Positions 1-5,396 of a DNA stretch of 9,851 nucleotides are shown here, piece after piece. The stretch comes from Pseudomonadota bacterium. GTDB lineage: Bacteria; Pseudomonadota; Alphaproteobacteria; Sphingomonadales; Sphingomonadaceae. Position 1 is the first letter of the stretch. Every line of letters starts with the position of its first letter. The notes beneath the pieces are model-generated. The model saw only the letters and a list, made by a program, of their open reading frames with translations, ran no database searches and was not told the DNA's origin. The stretch covers positions 1,937-11,787 of the forward strand of contig JARXKR010000066.1 in the NCBI GenBank assembly GCA_030271565.1, read 5' to 3'. A program made the translations under genes and the position numbers.

Positions 1-1351
1 GGTGACCGTCGGGCGCAAACACTGCGACCGATTCGAACAAGCTGTCGAACGTGGCGGTGCGGGTGCGCAGCAAGGTATCGCGCACCGCCGACAACCGCAG
101 CTGCTCGGTACGGTCTTCGGCGATCAGGATCAACCCGCCGTCGGGCAGCGGTTGCGCGACCACACGCAAGTGTGTCCCGTCGGTCAGCACCCAGGCTTCT
201 TCCTGCACCGCCCCCGCAGTAAACCACCCCGCGCGTTCGCGCCGCCATGCCGGGAAATCGCGCGCTTCGGGGACCCGCCCGGCATCGCGCGCAAGATCGA
301 GCAAGCGCTCGAACGGCGGCTGGTCGAGCAGCACTTTCGGGGTTAGCGCGAAGATCCGCTGAAACGGCGGGTTGGCGAAAGTCAGCTGGCGCTTGGCGTC
401 GAACTGCGCGACCCCGGCGGCAAGCTGGTCGAGCATCGCGCGCTGGGCATCGCGGAACGCGCGAAGCGAGCGGCCAAGCTCCTCCATCTCCTCGACGTCG
501 ACCGCGTAACCGGCGATCCCTTCCCTGCCGAGCGGCAAGTCGGACACGCGCAAGGCGCGGCGCTGGCCATCAATCGTCGCGGAAACCATCCGCTCGATCG
601 GCAATTGCTTGCCCGCCGCCTGCAGCGCGACCTGCTGGGCGGTCAGGCCCTCGAAGCTCTCGATCAGCTCGATCCCGTCGGCTACGATCTGCCGCGCGTC
701 TTCGCCGCCGACCGCGCGGACATAAGCATGGTTGACCAGCCGCAGCTCGCCCTCGGGTCCGCGGAACCACATCGGCATTGGCGCGGCTTCGATCAGCCCG
801 ACCAGCGCGTGGAAATCGCCCTGCGCGCGCGCAGCGTCATCGCGCAGCTGGACCAGTTCGCTCTCGCTGTCGGAGAAATCGAACAGCCAGACCAGCGCCG
901 CGCCGCCCGGCGAAACCTGCGGATCGGCGAGATGCCCGCGCAGCGCGAGGCTGCGCTTCGACCCACGCGGGGTAACCACCATCCGGAACGGTGCCGCGGT
1001 GCGCTGTGTCACCCGCACCGCCTCGGTCAGTTCATCCAGTTGTTCCTTGGTCAGCCCGCCCCCGCCGCCATCGATCCGCCCGCCGTCGAGTTCGGTGAGG
1101 AATTGCGGCACTGCGTCGAGCCCGAGCCAGTTGGCCAGCCGCTGCGGCGCCTCGATCTTGCCGTCGACCCGCACCAGCAGCGGCAGTGCCGGGCTTTCAT
1201 CGACCATCCGCGCCAGCCGCCGCGCGTGGCGCTGCCCCGCCTCAGCCTTGCGCACCCGGGTGCGCGCGCCAAGCAAAGCCCACAGCGCCGCCACGGTCCA
1301 GGCGGCGAGCAGCAAGCCCAGCAAGACCAGCGCGTTGGGGGTGAGCGTCAT
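1..1351 (-). CDS. PAS-domain sensor histidine kinase, N-terminal part (cut by window edge)
   Basis: The reading frame stays open from an ATG at 1351 to the left edge, giving 450 residues without a stop. Residues 6-28 form one hydrophobic membrane segment, followed by a basic, charged stretch (about 30-50) that would face the cytoplasm. Then come PAS-like domains: a degenerate one at about 55-165, one at 178-290 (core 'IEAAPMPMWFRGPEGELRLVN'-like), and one at 305-415 of the PAS_7 type, with 'AGVAQFDAKRQLTFANPPF' and 'DGTHLRVVAQPLPDGG'. Another begins near 434 ('FDSLFESVAVF'). The dimerisation/phosphoacceptor and ATPase domains are not in the window, so the kinase identity comes from this PAS/linker architecture and from the sphingomonad gene order I recall. 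The protein is probably an inner-membrane-anchored sensor of cytoplasmic signals. GGAG lies only 2 nt before the ATG, a weak ribosome site. It follows ahcY on the same strand, separated by a large inverted repeat. A PAS-bearing diguanylate cyclase is a less likely alternative. Confidence 0.8.
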   Translation of the reverse strand, partial: MTLTPNALVLLGLLLAAWTVAALWALLGARTRVRKAEAGQRHARRLARMVDESPALPLLVRVDGKIEAPQRLANWLGLDAVPQFLTELDGGRIDGGGGGLTKEQLDELTEAVRVTQRTAAPFRMVVTPRGSKRSLALRGHLADPQVSPGGAALVWLFDFSDSESELVQLRDDAARAQGDFHALVGLIEAAPMPMWFRGPEGELRLVNHAYVRAVGGEDARQIVADGIELIESFEGLTAQQVALQAAGKQLPIERMVSATIDGQRRALRVSDLPLGREGIAGYAVDVEEMEELGRSLRAFRDAQRAMLDQLAAGVAQFDAKRQLTFANPPFQRIFALTPKVLLDQPPFERLLDLARDAGRVPEARDFPAWRRERAGWFTAGAVQEEAWVLTDGTHLRVVAQPLPDGGLILIAEDRTEQLRLSAVRDTLLRTRTATFDSLFESVAVFAPDGH

Positions 1352-1401
1352 GGCTCCATCGCTATAAGCGAGGGGGGTGGAAGGCAAGGGCTGTGCGTGT
1401 G

Positions 1402-1478
1402 CTTCGACAGGCTCAGCACGAGCGGGCCTCAGGTTAAAAGTCTATTTCCAAACGTCGCTCAGCCTGAGCCTGTCGAAG
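1402..1478. repeat. Imperfect inverted repeat, sphingomonad intergenic type
   Basis: Two 23-nt arms, 1402-1424 and 1456-1478, are reverse complements at 20 of 23 positions, separated by a 31-nt spacer. The outer 15 bases (CTTCGACAGGCTCAG) match perfectly. The right arm also holds its own short hairpin, GCTCAG-C-CTGAGC. It begins 20 nt past the ahcY stop and ends before the kinase start, so a transcript leaving ahcY could fold it into a long stem. It may stabilise the ahcY 3' end, act as a terminator or serve as a REP-like element. No T-tract follows on the minus strand, so a classical intrinsic terminator is not shown. Copies of the CTTCGACAGGCTCAG sequence are, from memory, common between genes in sphingomonads. 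Confidence 0.75.
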
Positions 1479-1497
1479 GCCACGCGCCGGGCGCGCC

Positions 1498-2916
1498 TCA
1501 ATACCGGTAATGATCGGGCTTGAACGGGCCTTCGCTGGGCACGCCGATATAGTCGGACTGCTGCTTGGTCAGCTTGCTCAGCTTCACCCCAAGCTTCTCG
1601 AGGTGCAGCGCGGCGACCTTTTCATCGAGGTGCTTGGGCAGCACGTAGACTTCGTTCTTGTAGTTCGCCGCCTTGGTCCACAGCTCGATCTGCGCCAGCG
1701 TTTGGTTGGTGAAGCTGGCCGACATAACGAAGCTGGGGTGACCGGTACCGCAGCCCAGATTGACCAGCCGGCCCTTGGCCAGGATGATGATCTGTTTGCC
1801 GTCAGGAAATTCGACCAAGTCGGTGCCAGGCTTCACTTCGGTCCATTTGTAGTTGTCGAGCGCAGCAATCTGGATCTCGCTGTCGAAGTGCCCGATGTTG
1901 CTGACGATCGCCATCGGCTTCATCGCCTTCATGTGCTCGGCGGTGATCACGTCTTCGTTGCCGGTAGCGGTGACGAAGATGTCGCAGCGGGTCACCGCTT
2001 CTTCCATCGTCACAACTTCATAGCCTTCCATCGCCGCCTGCAGCGCGCAGATCGGATCGACTTCGGTGACCATCACCCGCGCTCCGCCCTGGCGCAGCGA
2101 GGCGGCCGAGCCCTTGCCGACATCGCCGAACCCGGCAACGCAGGCGACCTTGCCGGCGAGCATGACGTCGGTGGCGCGGCGGATCGCGTCGACCAGCGAT
2201 TCCTTGCAGCCATAAAGGTTGTCGAACTTGGACTTGGTCACGCTGTCGTTCACGTTGATCGCGGGGAACGGCAACTTGCCGTCCTTGGCGATCTGGTAGA
2301 GCCGGTGGACCCCGGTGGTGGTCTCTTCCGATACGCCCTTGATGTGCGCGACCGACATCGTGAGGTAGCCCGGCTTGGCCTTGACGAAGGCCCCCAGCGC
2401 GCGCTGGAATTCGATTTCTTCGGCATTGGTCGGCTCGGGCATTGTGTCGCCCGATTCAAGCCGCGCGCCCCACAGCGCGAACATGGTGGCATCGCCGCCA
2501 TCGTCGAGGATCAGGTTGGCGGTCTGGCCGTTGCCGTCCACGTCCCAGTCGAAGATCTTGCCGACATAGTCCCAGTAATCGGCGAGGCTTTCACCCTTGA
2601 TCGCGAAGACCGGAACCCCGGTCGCGGCGATCGCGGCGGCGGCGTGGTCCTGGGTCGAGAAGATGTTGCAGGTCGCCCAGCGCACATCGGCGCCCAGCGC
2701 GGTAAGTGTCTCGATCAGCACTGCGGTCTGGATCGTCATGTGCAGCGAGCCGGTGATGCGCGCACCCTTGAGCGGCTGAGACGCGCCGAATTCCTCGCGC
2801 AGAGCCATCAGCCCGGGCATTTCGGTTTCGGCGATGCGGATTTCAGCGCGGCCATATTCGGCAAGGCCGAGATCGGCGACAACGTAATCCTGGGCGCGGG
2901 TTGCAAGGGTGGCCAC
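1498..2916 (-). CDS. ahcY: Adenosylhomocysteinase (S-adenosyl-L-homocysteine hydrolase)
   Basis: Cytoplasmic NAD-dependent enzyme that splits S-adenosylhomocysteine, the product of SAM-dependent methylation, into adenosine and homocysteine, relieving product inhibition of methyltransferases and feeding the methionine cycle. The product is 472 residues from a GTG start. Visible hallmarks are GSLHMT with His59, ILDDGGD with Asp138/139, VSEETTTG around 195-202, the SVTKSKFDNLYGC substrate/Cys segment at 225-237, the Rossmann NAD motif AGFGDVGKG (261-269), SNIGHFD (339-345), GHPSFVMSASFTNQ (392-405) and the conserved C-terminal HYRY. The roughly 40-residue insert near 150-190 is typical of the longer bacterial/plant class. 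The frame is open 34 codons further upstream to an ATG at 3018, but GTG at 2916 has AGGAG 8 nt before it and gives the normal family N-terminus (ATRAQDYVVADLGLAEYGR). The ATG at 3018 would also lie inside or at the predicted promoter. Probable control is by the palindrome at 3019-3038. Confidence 0.98.
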   Translation of the reverse strand: MATLATRAQDYVVADLGLAEYGRAEIRIAETEMPGLMALREEFGASQPLKGARITGSLHMTIQTAVLIETLTALGADVRWATCNIFSTQDHAAAAIAATGVPVFAIKGESLADYWDYVGKIFDWDVDGNGQTANLILDDGGDATMFALWGARLESGDTMPEPTNAEEIEFQRALGAFVKAKPGYLTMSVAHIKGVSEETTTGVHRLYQIAKDGKLPFPAINVNDSVTKSKFDNLYGCKESLVDAIRRATDVMLAGKVACVAGFGDVGKGSAASLRQGGARVMVTEVDPICALQAAMEGYEVVTMEEAVTRCDIFVTATGNEDVITAEHMKAMKPMAIVSNIGHFDSEIQIAALDNYKWTEVKPGTDLVEFPDGKQIIILAKGRLVNLGCGTGHPSFVMSASFTNQTLAQIELWTKAANYKNEVYVLPKHLDEKVAALHLEKLGVKLSKLTKQQSDYIGVPSEGPFKPDHYRY

Positions 2917-2924
2917 GGCGAAAG

Positions 2925-2929
2925 CTCCT
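2925..2929 (-). promoter_or_regulatory. Ribosome binding site deciding the GTG start of ahcY
   Basis: The minus strand reads AGGAG, then 8 nt, then GTG at 2916. No comparable site precedes the longer ATG-initiated frame at 3018. This supports the 472-residue AhcY rather than a 506-residue form. Confidence 0.85.
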
Positions 2930-3017
2930 GTGAAATTGGACCGGGCGCCCTGCCTCACACGAACAGAAGCGGCGCCACTAATGACGCCGCCCTTAGCCCC
3001 GCGTACTGCGCGAGGCA

Positions 3018-3047
3018 AATATAAAGATTGCTTTATATGTTTTGCAA
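3018..3047 (-). promoter_or_regulatory. Predicted ahcY promoter
   Basis: On the minus strand, TTGCAA (3047-3042) is followed after 18 nt by TATATT (3023-3018), a good -10 hexamer with a weaker -35. Transcription would start near 3010, leaving a leader of about 90 nt before the GTG start. The leader can form a 6-bp GC stem (2969-2974 with 2985-2990) around a 10-nt loop. I see no match to a known SAM or SAH riboswitch core there. Confidence 0.55.
3019..3038. promoter_or_regulatory. Palindromic operator over the ahcY promoter, probable SahR-type site
   Basis: ATATAAAGATTGCTTTATAT is a perfect 8-bp inverted repeat around a 4-nt centre, sharply AT-rich in a GC-rich background. It covers the promoter spacer and part of the -10 box, the position expected for a repressor. 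In several proteobacterial groups, ahcY and methionine-cycle genes are known to be controlled by SahR, an ArsR-family repressor that responds to S-adenosylhomocysteine. The AAAG...CTTT half-sites resemble the sites I recall for it. The palindrome is seen directly; assigning it to SahR is inference, since no regulator gene is in the window. Confidence 0.65.
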
Positions 3048-3086
3048 ACCTCTCGAACCCGCGCCGTCTATGCAGCCGGGAGCGGT

Positions 3087-3131
3087 GGTGAAACGTCGGC
3101 CAGGCCCGCCTGCCCGTCCGGACGCTTCACC
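3087..3131 (-). other. Stem-loop between the exported-protein gene and ahcY
   Basis: Arms 3087-3097 (GGTGAAACGTC) and 3121-3131 (GACGCTTCACC) pair over 11 positions. The single non-complementary pair is A/C on the plus strand but becomes a U-G wobble in minus-strand RNA, so folding is better in that transcript. The inner part can form CAGG/CCTG (3101-3104 with 3109-3112). A second GTGAA copy at 3139-3143 could compete for the same TTCAC. It lies 77 nt past the stop of the exported-protein gene and about 40 nt before the ahcY -35 box. It could be a 3' end structure of the upstream transcript. No T-tract follows, so it is not a standard intrinsic terminator. Confidence 0.45.
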
Positions 3132-3207
3132 AATCGGAGTGAACCCTGCCCCCGCTGCTCCACCGCCCCCGTCCCGCCGCCTCGTCAGAAGCGGCAGGCA
3201 GCTTTTG

Positions 3208-3660
3208 TCAGCGCAGCCAGGCCATCTGGTGGGCACCGTCGTCGAGCAGGTCGTTGGCTGCTTCGACCAAGGGCTGCAGCCCGCGCATGTCGGCGAGCGT
3301 GGTCGCAACCTGTTTGAGCTGGCCGCAATTGAGCCAGGGATGTCCCTGACCGTACTGGTTGGCCATCTGCACACTCAGCTTGTCGAGCGCGCGGTCGGCC
3401 TTGGCCGGACCGAGCCTGGCAGCGTAATCGGCTCTCAGCTCACGCGCGGCGGCATTAAGTTCGCCGATGTGATTGGTGGTGAAGCGGCCGTATTCACGCT
3501 GGAAATCGTCCGCAGTGGTGCGGCAGCGCAGCCCCGTGACCATCAGCATGATGTCGAGCCGACGAATCTTCTCGGCCTGACCCATCCCGCCGGCCGCGGC
3601 TGGAAAAGACAAAACCATACCCGCTGCGGCCACGCAGGCCGCAAACCCCTTGATCGTCAT
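3208..3660 (-). CDS. Small exported protein of unknown function, two cysteines
   Basis: The product is 150 residues from an ATG at 3660 preceded by GGGAGA about 6 nt upstream. The frame runs 20 codons further up, but that extension has no ribosome site and would bury the signal peptide. Residues 1-23 look like a signal peptide: Lys4, a hydrophobic core, then FPAAA as a likely signal peptidase I site with cleavage after Ala23. The mature part of about 127 residues is mostly helical in character, with a conserved-looking 'EKIRRLDIMLMVTGLRCR' segment (30-47) and 'MANQYGQGHPWLNCGQLK' (99-116). Cys46 and Cys112 are the only cysteines after the signal peptide and could form a periplasmic disulfide. 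I recall similar uncharacterised proteins in sphingomonads but know no function. Any AdoHcy hydrolase name for such a protein would reflect only its neighbour, since it has no NAD or substrate motif. It lies upstream of ahcY on the same strand but has its own gap and structure, so co-transcription is uncertain. Confidence 0.8.
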   Translation of the reverse strand: MTIKGFAACVAAAGMVLSFPAAAGGMGQAEKIRRLDIMLMVTGLRCRTTADDFQREYGRFTTNHIGELNAAARELRADYAARLGPAKADRALDKLSVQMANQYGQGHPWLNCGQLKQVATTLADMRGLQPLVEAANDLLDDGAHQMAWLR

Positions 3661-3765
3661 TGGTAGTCTCCCGGCGGGCCCGTCCCCGCAGACAGACAAT
3701 GGCTCAGCCGGTTTACTCAATCTTAAAGCAGGGCAGTAAAGCGAAATTAACCGTGCCCCTGATCG

Positions 3766-3793
3766 TTGCAGGCTGGCGTTGAGTGCCTATATT
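3766..3793 (+). promoter_or_regulatory. Possible peroxiredoxin promoter
   Basis: TTGCAG (3766-3771), a 16-nt spacer, then TATATT (3788-3793), about 41 nt before the ATG. The -10 box is good and the -35 box is weak. It sits in the 174-nt divergent region between the exported-protein gene and the peroxiredoxin gene. I saw no convincing promoter for the minus-strand gene there. Confidence 0.4.
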
Positions 3794-3834
3794 CCAGGGC
3801 GAGACTTACCCCCCAAGCATACGGAGAAACGAAC

Positions 3835-4314
3835 ATGACAATCGCTGTTGGCGACAAGCTGCCCGACGTGAAGCTGGTCAAGGCCACTGCTGACGGTCCC
3901 GACGCGGTGCAGAGCGCGGATTATTTTGCCGGCAAGCGGGTCGCGCTGTTCTCGGTCCCGGGCGCCTTCACCCCGACCTGCTCGGCCAAGCACTTGCCCG
4001 GCTACGTCGACAAAGCCGACGAGCTTAAAGCCAAAGGCATCGATGAGATTGCTTGCACCGCAGTCAACGATCCATTCGTGCTCGGCGCGTGGAACAAGAG
4101 CGGCGGCAGCGACGATGTCACCATGCTCGCCGACGGCAACGGCGATTTTGCCGAAGCGCTCGGCCTGACCATGGACGGCAGCGCCTTTGGCCTCGGCAAG
4201 CGTGGCCAGCGGTTCTCGATGGTGGTCAATGACGGGACAGTCGAGCAGCTGTTCGTCGAAGGCCCGGGCGAATTCAAGGTCAGCTCAGCCGAGCACATGC
4301 TCGAGAATATCTAG
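3835..4314 (+). CDS. Peroxiredoxin, Prx5 type
   Basis: Thiol peroxidase reducing hydrogen peroxide and organic hydroperoxides in the cytoplasm, normally recycled by glutaredoxin/glutathione or thioredoxin. The product is 159 residues, the usual length for bacterial Prx5. The signature VPGAFTPTCS (41-50) places the peroxidatic cysteine at Cys49, with Thr46 and Pro42 of the active-site loop. Arg126 in KRGQRFSM is the likely conserved active-site arginine. The second cysteine, Cys74 (EIACTAVNDPFVLGAW), lies in the usual core strand, so the enzyme is probably of the 1-Cys or atypical kind; no C-terminal resolving cysteine is present. There is no glutaredoxin fusion. The ATG at 3835 is chosen because GGAG lies 8 nt upstream; the upstream in-frame ATG at 3766 overlaps the promoter and lacks a ribosome site. 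It converges on the thioesterase gene with only 5 nt between stop codons, so no separate terminator fits between them. Confidence 0.95.
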   Translation: MTIAVGDKLPDVKLVKATADGPDAVQSADYFAGKRVALFSVPGAFTPTCSAKHLPGYVDKADELKAKGIDEIACTAVNDPFVLGAWNKSGGSDDVTMLADGNGDFAEALGLTMDGSAFGLGKRGQRFSMVVNDGTVEQLFVEGPGEFKVSSAEHMLENI

Positions 4315-4319
4315 ACGGA

Positions 4320-4754
4320 TCAGGCGTCGGGCAGCGCGTACGTTACAGTCGCCTGCCCGACCGGCCGCTCCGGATCGTCCTGATAGAGCTGGACGTCGAC
4401 CGTGGCGAGCCTCCGCCCAAGCCTGAGTAATCGGGCTTCGGCATATAGCCGTTTCGGCTGCACCCCGCGCAGAAAGCTGTAATTCAGGTTGCTGGTCACC
4501 GCCATGGCGACCGGGCCGATGTGGGCGAGAATCACCGCATAGGCAGCATGATCGGCCAGCCCCATCTGGGTCGGCCCAGACACCAGATTACCCGGACGCA
4601 AGTTGGCGCTCTGCGGATCGAGTGTAACCAAGGCGCGGCCCGGACCGATTTCGGCAACGGTGGTAGTGGGCCCGCCAGCGCGTTCGGTAAATGCGCCGGC
4701 AAAGAAGGTCGCCAGTTCGGCGACGTCCATCACCGGCTGACGTGCATCAGCCAC
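4320..4754 (-). CDS. PaaI/YbgC-like hotdog-fold thioesterase
   Basis: The product is 144 residues with the single hotdog-domain pattern of PaaI-type acyl-CoA thioesterases. A central helix segment, 'NLRPGNLVSGPTQMGLADHAAYAVI' (about 51-75), is followed by the strand 'AMAVTSNLNYSFLRGV' (83-98) and antiparallel strands to the end ('RLYAEARLLRLGRRLATVDVQLY'). The usual H-x-x-HGG-x-x-x-x-L-x-D motif is modified: SGPTQM replaces the HGG stretch, while Asp68 of the LAD motif is kept. Substrate is unknown. The start is a GTG, 3 nt after the folE stop codon, so translation is probably coupled to folE. An alternative ATG is residue 9, without a clear ribosome site. It is the last gene of the PLD-folE-thioesterase run. 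Confidence 0.8.
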   Translation of the reverse strand: MADARQPVMDVAELATFFAGAFTERAGGPTTTVAEIGPGRALVTLDPQSANLRPGNLVSGPTQMGLADHAAYAVILAHIGPVAMAVTSNLNYSFLRGVQPKRLYAEARLLRLGRRLATVDVQLYQDDPERPVGQATVTYALPDA

Positions 4755-4757
4755 TAC

Positions 4758-5366
4758 CTAAAACCCCATCAGCGAAAGCACTTCCTTGCGGCTGCGCGAA
4801 TCGTCGAGGAAGCAGCCCAAGAGTCGGCTGGTGACCATTTCGACCCCGGGGGTCTTGACCCCGCGCCCGGTCATGCAGCCGTGCTGCGCTTTGATCACCA
4901 CCGCCACGCCGTGCGGATGGAGATTGTCCCATATGCACTGCGCGACTTCGGCGGTGAGCCGTTCCTGAATTTGCAGCCGCTCCGCAAAACCGTGCAGCAC
5001 GCGGGCGAGCTTGGAAATCCCAACCACCTTGTCGCACGGCATATAGGCGATATTGGCGGTGCCGGTGATCGGCGCCATGTGATGTTCACAGTGCGACTGG
5101 AACGGAATATCCTTGAGCAGGACCAGTTCGTTGTAGCCGCCCACCTCTTCGAACTGGCGCGCGAGATGCAGCGCCGGGTCCGAGCCGTAGCCCTGACAAT
5201 ATTCCTTCCACGCCCGGCCCACCCGTGCCGGAGTATCGAGCAGGCCCTCACGGTCCGGATCGTCGCCCGACCAGCGGATCAGCGTGCGGACCGCGTCCTG
5301 CACCTCTTGCGGTACCGGGAGCTTGGCCTTGGGGCCTTCGTCATGAATTACCTCGCCGCGGCTCAT
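4758..5366 (-). CDS. folE: GTP cyclohydrolase I
   Basis: Cytoplasmic zinc enzyme converting GTP to 7,8-dihydroneopterin triphosphate, the first step of tetrahydrofolate synthesis. In the longest frame (207 residues) the zinc ligands are visible: SHCEHH gives Cys98 and His101, and QHGCM gives Cys169 with His167; the spacing matches E. coli FolE Cys110/His113/Cys181. Other hallmarks are GLLDTPARV (46-54), VVGISKLAR (119-127), LQIQERLT (136-143) and GVKTPGVEMVTS (174-185). The start could be an ATG at 5381, 5369 or 5366. I chose 5366 (202 residues) because GGAG sits 6 nt before it; the 5381 start has no ribosome site, and 5369 leaves only 3 nt of spacing. It follows the phospholipase D-like gene by about 30 nt and precedes the thioesterase by 3 nt, suggesting one transcript. 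The key residues are all present. Confidence 0.97.
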   Translation of the reverse strand: MSRGEVIHDEGPKAKLPVPQEVQDAVRTLIRWSGDDPDREGLLDTPARVGRAWKEYCQGYGSDPALHLARQFEEVGGYNELVLLKDIPFQSHCEHHMAPITGTANIAYMPCDKVVGISKLARVLHGFAERLQIQERLTAEVAQCIWDNLHPHGVAVVIKAQHGCMTGRGVKTPGVEMVTSRLLGCFLDDSRSRKEVLSLMGF

Positions 5367-5396
5367 CATTCTCTCCGTCATTTTTTGACTAATCTG

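Noticed and set aside
1484..1497. GC palindromes (GCGCC-G-GGCGC and GGCGCGCC) just after the ahcY stop as a terminator
   Set aside because: The stem is very short and no T-tract follows. Such palindromes are frequent in this composition.
605..1510. Plus-strand open frame of 301 codons across the kinase gene
   Set aside because: It is antisense to the PAS-domain frame and extends through the intergenic inverted repeat. Its composition is Arg/Ala/Pro/Gln-rich without motifs.
2917..3010. SAM or SAH riboswitch in the ahcY leader
   Set aside because: The leader has a 6-bp GC hairpin and a GCTAAGG stretch faintly like part of SAM-II, but the remaining conserved core and pseudoknot pairing are not visible. 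A palindromic operator explains control more simply.
2917..3018. N-terminal extension of AhcY by 34 residues from an ATG
   Set aside because: No ribosome site precedes that ATG, it overlaps the predicted -10 region, the added residues do not resemble AhcY, and the GTG start has AGGAG at ideal spacing.
1510..3024. Plus-strand open frame of 504 codons antisense to ahcY
   Set aside because: The translation is His/Asp/Gly-rich with no recognisable family, and it mirrors the conserved ahcY frame. It is a shadow.
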